DNA from: an uncultured Gemmiger sp.
Lineage (GTDB): Bacteria; Bacillota; Clostridia; Oscillospirales; Ruminococcaceae
DNA length: 64,000 nucleotides
Assembly: GCA_944386225.1 (NCBI GenBank)
Contig: CALXAH010000001.1
Location: forward strand, 44,161 to 108,160
Reading direction: 5' to 3'
Shown: positions 6,734 to 14,924 of the stretch, piece by piece
Layout: every line of letters starts with the position of its first letter
Position numbering within the stretch: position 1 is the first letter of the stretch
Notes under the pieces: model-generated
What the model was told of the DNA's origin: nothing
What the model saw: the letters and a program-made list of their open reading frames with translations, nothing else
Databases searched by the model: none
Program-made: the position numbers and the translations under genes

Positions 6734-8779
6734 ATGCAGCTGGATACGCCGGTACAGTATCTGAAGAATGTAGGCCCCCGCACCGCCGAGCGGTTTGCCC
6801 GGCTGGGCATCCGGACGGTGGCCGACCTGCTGGCCCACTATCCCCGCCGGTACATCGACTACTCGAACGCGGGCGGGGTGGCCGCCGCGCCCTTTGATAC
6901 CGAGACGGTGGTGCGGGCTTTTGTCTACGCCAAGGAGCCGATGCGCCGCCTGCCCGGCGGCCGCACCCTGCAGCGGGTGCAGGCCGGGGACGGGGACGCG
7001 GCGCTGAGCCTGGCCTGGTTCAACAACCCCTACGCTGCCGACAAGCTGGAGGTGGGGCAGGAATACTGGTTTCAGGGCCGGGTGACCGGTACCCTGACCC
7101 ACCGGGAGATGGCCAATCCGCTGGTGCGCACCCAGGCACAGGTGACCAAGGCCCCGCTGGAGCCGGTGTACCCCCAGACCGAAGGGCTGCCCAGCTGGCG
7201 GATCAGCCAGGCGGTGACGGCGGCGCTGGAGGCCGTGGGGCAGCTGGAGGAGCCTCTGCCCCCTGCCCTGCTGACCAAATACCGGCTGCCCGGCCGGGCC
7301 GAGGCGGTGCGGGCCATCCACCGGCCCCGCTCGGCGGAGGAGGCGGCCGGCGCCCGCCGGCGGCTGATCTTTGAAGAGCTGCTGACCTTGCAGCTGGGGG
7401 TCAACCTGATGAAGAGCCGGGGCGCGGGCCAGACCGGCGCCCCCATGGGCCGGGTGGATCTGGAACCGCTGTGGCGGTCGCTGCCCTTTGCCCCCACCGG
7501 GGCCCAGCGCCGGGCCGCGGGCGAGATCGCGGCCGACCTGCGGGGCCCCGCCCCCATGAACCGGCTGCTGCAGGGGGATGTGGGCAGCGGCAAAACACTG
7601 GTGGCGGCGGCGGCGGTGTACATCGCCGCCCGCAGCGGCTGGCAGAGCGCCCTGATGGCCCCCACCGAGATCCTGGCCGCCCAGCACGCCCGCAGCCTGC
7701 AGGCGATGCTGGGGCCGCTGGGGGTGCAGGTGGCGCTGCTCACCGGCGGGATGAAGGCCGCCCCCCGCCGCCAGACCCTGAAAGCCATTGCCGAGGGGCA
7801 GGCGGATCTGGTGGTGGGCACCCACGCGGTGATCGGGGCCGGGGTGGAATTTGCCCGGCTGGGTCTGGCCATTGTGGACGAGCAGCATCGGTTCGGGGTG
7901 CGGCAGCGGGGCCTGCTGGCCGCCAAGGCCGACAGCCCCCATCTGCTGGTGATGAGCGCCACCCCCATTCCCCGCACGCTGGGGCTGCTGATCTATGGGG
8001 ATCTGGACATCTCCATCCTGGACGAACTGCCCCCGGGCCGCAAACCGGTCAAGACGTATTATACAACCAGTAGAAAACGCCGTGATATGTACGGATTTTT
8101 GAATAGGCAGATCGAGGCCGGGCATCAGGTGTATGTGGTGTGCCCGCTGATCGAGCAGGGGGAAAATTCCGGCGAGGATATGCAGGCGGCGGCGGATTAC
8201 CGGGACAAGGTGGCGGCGCCGCTGCTGCCGGGGCGGCGGATCGGTCTGCTGCACGGCCGGATGAAGCCCAAGGAAAAGGCGGCGGTGATGGACGCCTTCA
8301 AAGCCGGGGAGCTGGACGTGCTGGTAAGCACCACCGTGATCGAGGTGGGGGTGGACGTGCCCAACGCCACGGTAATGGTGATCGAAAACGCCGAGCGGTA
8401 CGGCCTGAGCGCGCTGCACCAGCTGCGGGGCCGGGTGGGCCGGGGCGCGGCGGAAAGCTGCTGCATCCTGATCAGCGACCACGATTCGGACTCGGTGCGG
8501 GAGCGTCTGCGGTTTCTGTGCAGCACCAGCGACGGGTTTGCGATTGCCAAATACGACCTGGAGCACCGGGGGCCGGGGGATTTCTTCGGCAGCCGCCAGC
8601 ACGGTCTGCCGGTGCTGCAGATTGCCGACCTGATGACCGACACCCGCGCGCTGTACGCGGCGCAGGAGGAGGCCGGCGCGATCCTGCGGGCCGATCCCCA
8701 GCTGCAGCGGGAGGAAAACCAGCCGCTGGCCAGGGCGGTGGAGCATTTGTTTGAACGGGCCGAGGGAACCATGAACTGA
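6734..8779 (+). CDS. recG: ATP-dependent DNA helicase RecG
   Basis: The 681-residue branch-migration helicase that rescues stalled replication forks and processes recombination intermediates. An N-terminal wedge/OB region binds branched DNA, with the QYLKNVGPRTAERFARLGI helix-hairpin opening. The helicase core has Walker A GDVGSGKT, the RecG-specific DEQHRFG box, motif III MSATPIPRT, STTVIEVGVDVPNA and QLRGRVGRG. Length is normal for the family. GGAGG lies seven bases before the ATG. It closes the asp23-fakA-recG cluster and is followed by a strong terminator. Confidence 0.97.
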   Translation: MQLDTPVQYLKNVGPRTAERFARLGIRTVADLLAHYPRRYIDYSNAGGVAAAPFDTETVVRAFVYAKEPMRRLPGGRTLQRVQAGDGDAALSLAWFNNPYAADKLEVGQEYWFQGRVTGTLTHREMANPLVRTQAQVTKAPLEPVYPQTEGLPSWRISQAVTAALEAVGQLEEPLPPALLTKYRLPGRAEAVRAIHRPRSAEEAAGARRRLIFEELLTLQLGVNLMKSRGAGQTGAPMGRVDLEPLWRSLPFAPTGAQRRAAGEIAADLRGPAPMNRLLQGDVGSGKTLVAAAAVYIAARSGWQSALMAPTEILAAQHARSLQAMLGPLGVQVALLTGGMKAAPRRQTLKAIAEGQADLVVGTHAVIGAGVEFARLGLAIVDEQHRFGVRQRGLLAAKADSPHLLVMSATPIPRTLGLLIYGDLDISILDELPPGRKPVKTYYTTSRKRRDMYGFLNRQIEAGHQVYVVCPLIEQGENSGEDMQAAADYRDKVAAPLLPGRRIGLLHGRMKPKEKAAVMDAFKAGELDVLVSTTVIEVGVDVPNATVMVIENAERYGLSALHQLRGRVGRGAAESCCILISDHDSDSVRERLRFLCSTSDGFAIAKYDLEHRGPGDFFGSRQHGLPVLQIADLMTDTRALYAAQEEAGAILRADPQLQREENQPLARAVEHLFERAEGTMN

Positions 8780-8796
8780 TTTTCCCCTTCGCCCCG

Positions 8797-8826
8797 GCGG
8801 GCCGGAATCTTCCGGCCCGCTTTTTG
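8797..8826 (+). terminator. Intrinsic terminator after recG
   Basis: An 11-bp stem (GCGGGCCGGAA with TTCCGGCCCGC) on a two-base loop is followed by TTTTT. Confidence 0.92.
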
Positions 8827-8867
8827 TGGTGAAACAGCCGCAATTTTTCTGTTTATTTATAAAAAGT

Positions 8868-8898
8868 TTACCACAGGCTGCTGCGAATCGCGTATAAT
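8868..8898 (+). promoter_or_regulatory. Promoter of the MBL-fold hydrolase gene
   Basis: TATAAT at 8893-8898 with TTACCA at 8868-8873, spacing 19, so the -35 is only fair. The leader is about 50 bases. Confidence 0.6.
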
Positions 8899-8954
8899 AA
8901 AGCTAGAAAGCGGCCGAACACCGGCCGCACTGCTGCAAAGGAGGCGAACCCTCT

Positions 8955-10556
8955 ATGAAACTGACCTTTCTGGGCGCCGCGCACGAAGTGACCGGCAGCT
9001 GCTTTCTGCTGGAGGCGGCCGGGCACCGGCTGCTGATCGACTGCGGCATGGAGCAGGGCCCCGACCTGTACGAGAATCAGCCGATGGATCTGCCGCCCGG
9101 CCAGCTGGACGGCCTGCTGCTGACCCACGCCCACATTGACCATTCCGGGCGGATTCCGCTGCTGTACAAGCAGGGGTTTGCCGCGCCGGTCTGGTGCACC
9201 GACGCCACCGCCGACCTGTGCGCCATCATGCTGCAGGATTCCGGCCACATTCAGGAGAGTGAAGCCGAGTGGCGCAACCGCAAGGCCGCCCGCAGCGGCG
9301 GCGAGCTGTACGAGCCGCTGTACACGGTGGCCGACGCGCTGGCGGTGATGAAGCAGTTCGTGCCGGTACCCTACGGGGAAAAGCGGGAGATCCTGCCCGG
9401 CATCCGGGTGCGGTTTACCGACGTGGGGCACCTGCTCGGTTCTGCCTGCATCGAGATCTGGGCCGCGGAGAACGGCAGCGAGGAAAAGATCGTCTTTTCC
9501 GGCGACGTGGGTAACTCCGGCCAGCCCATTCTGCGGGATCCCCAGTCCCCGCCGGGCGCGGATATCCTGGTAATGGAGAGCACCTACGGCGACCGCAACC
9601 ACAACAAATCCCGGCCGGACTACGCCCGGGAACTGGCCGCGCTGGTGGAGGACACCTTCGCCCGAGGCGGCAACCTGGTCATCCCCTGTTTTGCGGTGGG
9701 CCGCACCCAGGAGATGCTCTATTTCTTCCGCCAGATCAAGGAACAGAACCTGGCCCCCCGGTTCCCGAACTTTGAGGTCTGGCTGGACAGCCCCCTGGCG
9801 GTGGAGGCCACCCACGTGTTCCGGGAAAACCTGTGGGAATGCGTGGACGACGAGACCCGCGCCCTGCTGGAAAAGGGGATCAACCCGCTGCAGTTTGAAG
9901 GGCTGCACCTGTCGGTGAAGAAAGAGGAATCCCAGGCCATCAACATGCTGCAGGGCAGCCACGTGATCCTGTCCGCCAGCGGCATGTGCGAGGCCGGACG
10001 CATCCGCCACCACCTGAAACACAACCTGTGGCGGCCGGAAAGCACCATCCTGTTTGTGGGCTACCAGTCGGTGGGCACCCTGGGCCGGGCCCTGGTGGAG
10101 GGCGCCAAAGAGGTCAAACTGTTTGGCGAGCCGGTGCAGGTGCGGGCCAAGATCCAGGTGCTGGCCGGCGTGAGCGGCCACGCGGATCAGAGCGGCCTGC
10201 TGCGCTGGGCCAAGGGCATCCAGCCGCCGCCCCGCCAGGTGTTTGTGGTGCATGGCGACGACGCGGTCTGTGACGAGTTTGCCGGGCTGCTGACCCGGGA
10301 ACTGGGCCTGCGGGCCGAAGCCCCCTTCAACGGGGCGGAGTACGACCTGCTTACCGGCCGGTGCCTGGATCCGGGCAACAGCGCCCGCATCAAGAAGCCG
10401 GCCGCCGCCCGCAAGACGAGCCCTGTGTTCCAGCGGCTGCTGAACGCGGGCAAGCGCCTGCTGGCGGTGATCGAGCGCAACGAGGGCGGCGCCAACAAGG
10501 ATCTGGCCCGCTTTGCCGACCAGATCGACGCATTGTGCGACAAGTGGGATCGCTGA
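8955..10556 (+). CDS. MBL-fold metallo-hydrolase with beta-CASP/RNA-specificity domain
   Basis: A 533-residue metallo-beta-lactamase/beta-CASP protein. The zinc site THAHIDH falls at residues 57-63, further ligands are in FTDVGHLLGSA and SGDVG, and the beta-CASP signatures LDSPLAV, SASGMCEAGR and VSGHADQ are present. The family includes ribonucleases and poly-specific exonucleases (YSH1/CPSF73-like), so an RNA nuclease role is the best guess. About 80 C-terminal residues beyond the core are rich in Lys/Arg/Ala and may contact RNA. AAAGGAGG precedes the ATG. It has its own promoter and no operon partner. It is not RNase J, which is longer and built differently. Confidence 0.87.
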   Translation: MKLTFLGAAHEVTGSCFLLEAAGHRLLIDCGMEQGPDLYENQPMDLPPGQLDGLLLTHAHIDHSGRIPLLYKQGFAAPVWCTDATADLCAIMLQDSGHIQESEAEWRNRKAARSGGELYEPLYTVADALAVMKQFVPVPYGEKREILPGIRVRFTDVGHLLGSACIEIWAAENGSEEKIVFSGDVGNSGQPILRDPQSPPGADILVMESTYGDRNHNKSRPDYARELAALVEDTFARGGNLVIPCFAVGRTQEMLYFFRQIKEQNLAPRFPNFEVWLDSPLAVEATHVFRENLWECVDDETRALLEKGINPLQFEGLHLSVKKEESQAINMLQGSHVILSASGMCEAGRIRHHLKHNLWRPESTILFVGYQSVGTLGRALVEGAKEVKLFGEPVQVRAKIQVLAGVSGHADQSGLLRWAKGIQPPPRQVFVVHGDDAVCDEFAGLLTRELGLRAEAPFNGAEYDLLTGRCLDPGNSARIKKPAAARKTSPVFQRLLNAGKRLLAVIERNEGGANKDLARFADQIDALCDKWDR

Positions 10557-10560
10557 CCTC

Positions 10561-10590
10561 TTGCATTTTGGCGAAACAATATGGTATACT
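10561..10590 (+). promoter_or_regulatory. Consensus-like promoter driving the small RNA/MATE leader
   Basis: TTGCAT (10561-10566), 18-bp spacer and extended -10 TGGTATACT ending at 10590. It begins directly after the stop of the upstream gene, so transcription starts near 10597. Confidence 0.8.
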
Positions 10591-10596
10591 CGGCTC

Positions 10597-10700
10597 TGGA
10601 AATTAAATAAAGGCCCTGCCACCGGGTAGGGCCGATGCGGGCAGCATTTCTGTTTACGGCGTTAGGTCTTTGCAGTCGTAAACCGGGATGCTGCTTTTTT
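10597..10700 (+). ncRNA. Candidate structured small RNA or leader attenuator before the MATE gene
   Basis: A promoter-to-terminator unit of about 104 nt. After an A-rich 5' end comes hairpin 1 (GGCCCT at 10612-10617 with AGGGCC at 10628-10633). A long second hairpin follows: GCAGCAT 10641-10647 with ATGCTGC 10688-10694, and inside it GTTTACGGC 10652-10660 with GTCGTAAAC 10675-10683, closing on a 14-nt loop. TTTTTT follows directly at 10695-10700. The unit could be a free small RNA (the Clostridiales-1 motif is one candidate name, not confirmed) or an attenuator/riboswitch controlling the MATE exporter, whose GGAGGAG site starts two bases after the T run. No T-box or GEMM signature was recognised. 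Confidence 0.65.
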
Positions 10701-10713
10701 CGGAGGAGTTGCC

Positions 10714-11994
10714 ATGAAAGCCAAACTGCGGCGCTACATTGTGTCCAATCTGATCGCCATGACCGGCCTGTCCTGCTACGTGCTGGCCGACACCTTTTTT
10801 ATCTCGGTGGCCCAGGGGGCAAACGGCATCACCGCGCTGAACCTGGCGCTGCCGGTATACGGGCTGATGTTTGCCATCGGTTCGATGCTCGGGGTTGGGT
10901 CGGCCACCCGGTATTCCCTGAGCCGGGCGGTGGGCTGGGGGGATGAGGACCGGTATTTTTCCGGCTCGGCCCTGGGGGCGCTGGCCGCCAGTGTGCCTTT
11001 TGTGCTGCTGGGGCTGTTTGCCACCGACGGGGTGCTGCTTATCCTGGGGGCGGACGCCACCATCCTGGCGATAGGCCGCAGCTATATGCGGATTGCTCTG
11101 TGCTGCGCACCCTTTTTCATGCTGAACTACACCTGCACCGCTTTTGTGCGCAACGACGGCGCCCCCACCGTGGCCATGGCCGCCACCCTGACCAGCGGGC
11201 TGTTCAACATCCTGTTTGACTACATCTTCATGTTTCCCATGGGGATGGGCATGGTGGGCGCGGCGCTGGCTACCGGCCTGTCCCCGCTGGTGAGCATGGG
11301 GGTCTGCCTGGTGCATTATCTCTCGCCCAAAAACAATGTACGGTTTGTCTGGGCGGTGCCCTCCCTGCGGCGGCTGGCCGCCAGCTGCAGCCTGGGTGTG
11401 GCGGCCTTTGTGGGTGAAATTTCCGGCGCGGTAACCACCCTGGTGTTCAACTTCCTGCTGCTGGGTCTGGGCGGCAACGTAACGGTGGCCGCCTATGGCG
11501 TGATCGCCAATGTGGCGCTGGTAGCTACAGCCCTGTTCAACGGCGTATCCCAGGGGCTGCAGCCGCTGGCCAGCGCCGCCCACGGCGCGGGCGATCAGGC
11601 GGGCGAAGCCTGGCTGCTGCGCCGCTGCCTGCAGATCGCCGCCGCGCTGGCGATCGCGCTGGTGGCGGCGGTGCTGCTGCTGGCCGAGCCGCTGGTGGCG
11701 GCGTTCAACAGCAAGGGTTCGGCCCAGCTGGCCGCCTATGCGGTGCCGGGTATCCGGCTGTATTTTCTCGGGTTCCTGCTGGCCTGCTTCAACATTGTGC
11801 GGGCCGGATACTTCGGGGCTGTGGACATGGGCCGGGAATCCGCGGTGATCGCCCTCTCCCGCGGGGTGGTAAGCATCGTGCTGTTTGCCGTGCTGCTGGC
11901 GGCGCTGTGGGGCGTTACCGGGGTATGGCTGGCCTTTCCCGTTTCGGAGGGCTTTACCCTGTTGATCAGCGCCCGGATGGGCCGCAAATCCTGA
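10714..11994 (+). CDS. MATE family efflux transporter
   Basis: A 426-residue, 12-helix MATE exporter, moving cationic drugs or metabolites out in exchange for Na+ or H+. Evidence is the helix pattern, the early MTGLSCYVLADTFFISVAQGANGITALNLALPVYG block and the repeated half at GNVTVAAYGVIANVALVATALFNGVSQGLQPLASAAHGAG. This layout is typical of the DinF/NorM-like Clostridia group. GGAGGAG lies six bases before the ATG, just past the terminator-like hairpin of the leader, which implies termination control. A bidirectional terminator follows. Substrate cannot be told from sequence. Confidence 0.9.
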   Translation: MKAKLRRYIVSNLIAMTGLSCYVLADTFFISVAQGANGITALNLALPVYGLMFAIGSMLGVGSATRYSLSRAVGWGDEDRYFSGSALGALAASVPFVLLGLFATDGVLLILGADATILAIGRSYMRIALCCAPFFMLNYTCTAFVRNDGAPTVAMAATLTSGLFNILFDYIFMFPMGMGMVGAALATGLSPLVSMGVCLVHYLSPKNNVRFVWAVPSLRRLAASCSLGVAAFVGEISGAVTTLVFNFLLLGLGGNVTVAAYGVIANVALVATALFNGVSQGLQPLASAAHGAGDQAGEAWLLRRCLQIAAALAIALVAAVLLLAEPLVAAFNSKGSAQLAAYAVPGIRLYFLGFLLACFNIVRAGYFGAVDMGRESAVIALSRGVVSIVLFAVLLAALWGVTGVWLAFPVSEGFTLLISARMGRKS

Positions 11995-12001
11995 CACAGA
12001 A

Positions 12002-12034
12002 AACGCGCCGCCCGGCTGGCCCGGGCGGCGCGTT
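12002..12034. terminator. Bidirectional intrinsic terminator
   Basis: A 14-bp GC-rich stem (12002-12015 with 12021-12034) between the converging MATE and phosphatase genes. A T-rich stretch lies on the plus side and AAAA-flanked sequence serves the minus side. Confidence 0.85.
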
Positions 12035-12038
12035 CTGT

Positions 12039-12494
12039 TCATTTCTTTTTCAGCGTTTCCAGCAAACCGGCACAGCCCGCACACACATCCGCGTAGGTGG
12101 CCTCAAAATCCCCGGTATACCAGGGGTCTGCGATGCCCCGTTCCTCCCCGGCGTAGTGCAGCAGCAGCCCCAGCTTGCCCTCCGGGTCGCCGCCGAAGAT
12201 CCGCTGCATATCGGTCAGGTTGCGCATCTCCATGCCGATGATCCGGTCCCAGGCGGCATAATCCAGCCGGGTCAGCGGGGTGGCAGTCCGGGGCGGACAG
12301 GGCACTCCATGGGCCAGCAGGGTGCGCCGGGCGGGAGGATAGAGGTCGTTGCCCTCCTCCTCCCGGCTGGTGGCCGCACTGGCCACCGTGACCGCATGGG
12401 TCAGCCCCGCGTCTTTTACCATCTGCTTCATCACATACTCCGCCATAGGGCTGCGGCAGATATTGCCCAGGCAGACAAACAGGATACGGGTCAC
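12039..12494 (-). CDS. Low-molecular-weight protein-tyrosine phosphatase
   Basis: A 151-residue cytoplasmic LMW-PTP. The active-site loop CLGNICRS holds the nucleophile Cys8 and Arg14 near the N-terminus, and the general acid is in the later DPWY motif. The start is GTG at 12494: GGAGGAG sits inside the end of the upstream DUF4349 gene, eight bases before it, and homology begins exactly there. The open frame extends further up only as a shadow of the neighbour. It is four bases from the upstream gene, so the two are co-translated. Such phosphatases often reverse bacterial tyrosine-kinase marks in capsule synthesis; the target here is unknown. Confidence 0.93.
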   Translation of the reverse strand: MTRILFVCLGNICRSPMAEYVMKQMVKDAGLTHAVTVASAATSREEEGNDLYPPARRTLLAHGVPCPPRTATPLTRLDYAAWDRIIGMEMRNLTDMQRIFGGDPEGKLGLLLHYAGEERGIADPWYTGDFEATYADVCAGCAGLLETLKKK

Positions 12495-12498
12495 AGGC

Positions 12499-13464
12499 TT
12501 ACTCCTCCGGTTTCTTGGCATCATTTTTCGCGTACAGCGGGCCGTAGTCCGCGCCCGCGGCGGGCGGCGGCACCGGCCGGGCGGCCGCGGCGGCACGGAT
12601 GCGTCTGCGGCTGCGGCGGGCCACCAGCAGCACGATCGCCACAATGACCGCCAGCACCAGCAGCGCCGGCAGCCGGTAGACCAGGAACACCGCCAGATCC
12701 TGGCAGAACGCGCCGAAGTCCACCCAGCTGTTGGCAAAGGCCTGGCTGATCCGCTCACCGAAGGTGGGTTCCACGATGGTCAGGGAATCCACCTCGTTCA
12801 GGTAGACCTCCACGGTGCAGTAGTCCACCTGGTCGTCCATGGCCCGCATCTGGGCGGTGTAGCTTTCGATCTGGTATTCCACGTCGCTCAGCTGCTGCTG
12901 GATCTGCAGCAGATCGGTCAGATTCTCCGCCTGGGCCATCAGCTCGGTCAGGCGGGTGCGCTGGGTCTCCAGGCTTTCCAGCCGGGCCTGCACATCCACA
13001 TAAGAGGCGGTGATGTCCTCCATCTGCTCCTGCTTGTTCACCAGGTTGCCCACGCCGGAGGCCTCATTGAGGAAATCCGCGTACCGGTCGGCCGGCACCC
13101 GCAGCGTCAGGCGGGACCATCGGCTGCCCCGCTCGGCGCTGCCGCCCTCCTCGTTGCTCTCCACATAGCCGCCCGCCTTGTCCAGCGCCTCCAGCAGGGC
13201 TGTGCGGGCGTCCGTGTAGGTTTTGGTTTCCAGATCCAGCGTGGCGGTGTACACCAGCTTGCGGCCGCCCGCTTCGGGCAGCAGGGTGCCGGTCTCTCCG
13301 CTGGACACGCCGCTTGACTCCATGGCCATATCGTAGTTTTCCTGGGGCGCGGCATCCGCCGCTCCGCCGCCCACCGCGGTGTTCATGGAAGCCGAGGCGC
13401 CGCAGCCCGCCAGCAGCGCGCAGGCCAGCAGCAGGGCCAGCATTGTCAAAATCGTGCGTTTCAT
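12499..13464 (-). CDS. DUF4349 lipoprotein with coiled coil and C-terminal membrane helix
   Basis: A 321-residue exported lipoprotein: signal peptide with lipobox ALLAGC, a Ser/Gly/Ala linker, then the DUF4349 domain. The domain has an alpha/beta part with YVESNEEGG and LTLRVPADRY, and a long heptad-rich helix pair around ARLESLETQRTRLTELMAQAENLTDLLQIQQQLSDVE. A membrane helix near residues 270-295 and a basic tail (RRSRRRIR) follow. Function of DUF4349 is not known; members sit at the outer face of the membrane. The ATG at 13464 has AAGGAGG upstream and is the only start that gives a signal peptide. It is co-transcribed with the LMW phosphatase. Confidence 0.87.
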   Translation of the reverse strand: MKRTILTMLALLLACALLAGCGASASMNTAVGGGAADAAPQENYDMAMESSGVSSGETGTLLPEAGGRKLVYTATLDLETKTYTDARTALLEALDKAGGYVESNEEGGSAERGSRWSRLTLRVPADRYADFLNEASGVGNLVNKQEQMEDITASYVDVQARLESLETQRTRLTELMAQAENLTDLLQIQQQLSDVEYQIESYTAQMRAMDDQVDYCTVEVYLNEVDSLTIVEPTFGERISQAFANSWVDFGAFCQDLAVFLVYRLPALLVLAVIVAIVLLVARRSRRRIRAAAAARPVPPPAAGADYGPLYAKNDAKKPEE

Positions 13465-13524
13465 GGGATTTCCTCCTTCTTTTTTGGTCTTTCTACTCAA
13501 AATACGCGGCCGGGCGGCGGGATA

Positions 13525-13553
13525 TTGCGTCCCGGCCGAAAATCCGATACAAT
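13525..13553 (+). promoter_or_regulatory. Promoter of the phosphofructokinase gene
   Basis: TTGCGT (13525-13530), exact 17-bp spacer, TACAAT (13548-13553). The leader is about 65 bases. Confidence 0.75.
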
Positions 13554-13626
13554 AGAGGGCAGGTCCGCGGCAGGCGGGCCTTCTGTCTGTATTATATAGC
13601 ATCCGACAGGGAAAGTGGGTAACGAT

Positions 13627-14862
13627 ATGATGACGAACGGAATCGGAAACGTTCTGGTGGGTCAGTCCGGCGGGCCGACCGCGGTAATCAACGCCAGCCT
13701 GGCCGGCGTGTACGAGGCCGCGCGGTCATTGGACGCGCCGCGTATCTACGGCATGAAGTACGGCATTCAGGGTTTTCTGCAGGGCAATCTGGTGGAACTG
13801 GACAAGCTGCTGGGGGACAAACTGGACGTGGAACTGATGCTGCGCACCCCTTCCAGCTATCTGGGCAGCTGCCGGTACAAGCTGCCCGACCCGGCTCAGG
13901 ACGAGGGCCCCTACCGCACCCTGTTCGCCCTGTTTGAGCGGTACGATATCCGGGCGGTGTTCTATATCGGCGGCAACGACAGCATGGACACCATCGCCCG
14001 CCTGAGCGCCTGGGGCCGGGCGACCGGCAGTTCGATCCGGTTCATCGGGGTGCCCAAGACCATCGACAACGACCTGATGCTCACCGACCACACCCCCGGC
14101 TACGGCAGCGCGGCCAAATACATCGCCGCCATCATGAAGGAGGTCATCTGCGACTCCTCGGTATACGATCTGCGCAGCGTGACGGTGGCCGAGATCATGG
14201 GCCGCCACGCGGGCTGGCTGGCGGGCGCGGCCTGTCTGGCCTGCGGGCCGGATTGCGACGGCCCGGATATGATCCTGCTGCCGGAGGTGCCCTTCTCACC
14301 GGAGACCTTCCTGCGCAAGGTGGACGCGCTGCAGCGCAGCAAGCCGAATGTGATCATCGCCGCCAGCGAGGGGGTGCGCACCCGGGACGGGGTGTTCCTG
14401 TGCGATCTGGTGTCCGGCGGCGGACAGCTGGACGCCTTCGGCCACAAGAGCATGCTGTCCGGCACCAGCCGGTACCTGAGCGATCTGATCCAGAGCAACC
14501 TGGGCTGCAAAAGCCGGGCTATCGAGCTGTCCACCCTGCAGCGGTGCGCCAGCCATCTGGCCAGCCGCACCGACATCGACGAGGCCTACCGGGTAGGCGC
14601 GGCGGCGGTGGAAGCGGCCCGGGGCGGGCTGACCGGCCGGATGGTGACCCTGCGCCGGATGAGCGACGTGCCCTACCAGTGCGTGACCGGCACCGTGGAG
14701 ATCGAGCAGGTGGCCAACCTGGAAAAGACGGTGCCCGCCGACTGGATCGCCGCCGACGGCACCCATGTGAACGCAGCCTTTGAACAGTACGCCCGCCCGC
14801 TGATCCAGGGCGAGCTGTCCCCCATCTTTGTGAACGGCACCCCCCGTCACATTCGTTTGTAA
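13627..14862 (+). CDS. 6-phosphofructokinase, PPi-type active site
   Basis: A glycolytic enzyme converting fructose 6-phosphate to fructose 1,6-bisphosphate. About 411 residues with GQSGGPTAVINASL, YGMKYGIQGFL, GGNDSMDT, PKTIDNDL and MGRHAGWLAGA. ATP enzymes carry a glycine after the GGD of the phosphate loop and PGTIDND, whereas this protein has Asp in GGND and Lys in PKTIDND. Those are the two hallmark positions of pyrophosphate-dependent enzymes. PPi use is therefore predicted, though the mixed GGND form makes a direct assay desirable. A GTG at 13615 is an alternative start; the ATG at 13627 is chosen because GTGGGT lies six bases before it. Monocistronic between its own promoter and terminator. 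Confidence 0.88.
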   Translation: MMTNGIGNVLVGQSGGPTAVINASLAGVYEAARSLDAPRIYGMKYGIQGFLQGNLVELDKLLGDKLDVELMLRTPSSYLGSCRYKLPDPAQDEGPYRTLFALFERYDIRAVFYIGGNDSMDTIARLSAWGRATGSSIRFIGVPKTIDNDLMLTDHTPGYGSAAKYIAAIMKEVICDSSVYDLRSVTVAEIMGRHAGWLAGAACLACGPDCDGPDMILLPEVPFSPETFLRKVDALQRSKPNVIIAASEGVRTRDGVFLCDLVSGGGQLDAFGHKSMLSGTSRYLSDLIQSNLGCKSRAIELSTLQRCASHLASRTDIDEAYRVGAAAVEAARGGLTGRMVTLRRMSDVPYQCVTGTVEIEQVANLEKTVPADWIAADGTHVNAAFEQYARPLIQGELSPIFVNGTPRHIRL

Positions 14863-14871
14863 GAAAAAAGA

Positions 14872-14920
14872 ACCGGCCGTCGCGTCAGGGAGAACTTCCC
14901 GGACGCGGCGGCCGGTATTC
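14872..14920. terminator. Bidirectional terminator after the phosphofructokinase gene
   Basis: A long imperfect stem (ACCGGCC-GTCGCGTC arm with GACGCGG-GGCCGGT arm) is followed on the plus side by TTCTGTTTT. It also ends the converging membrane glycosyltransferase transcript. Confidence 0.8.
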
Positions 14921-14924
14921 TGTT

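Noticed and set aside
4922-8746. A 1274-codon open frame on the minus strand opposite fakA and recG
   Set aside because: It mirrors two firmly identified genes, is full of Gly, His, Ala, Gln and Val in low-complexity order, and has no family motif. Such long antisense frames are common in GC-rich coding DNA with this codon bias.
10597-10700. Known riboswitch (T-box, c-di-GMP, preQ1, guanidine, manganese) before the MATE gene
   Set aside because: None of the core consensus strings is present; only two simple hairpins and a terminator are seen.
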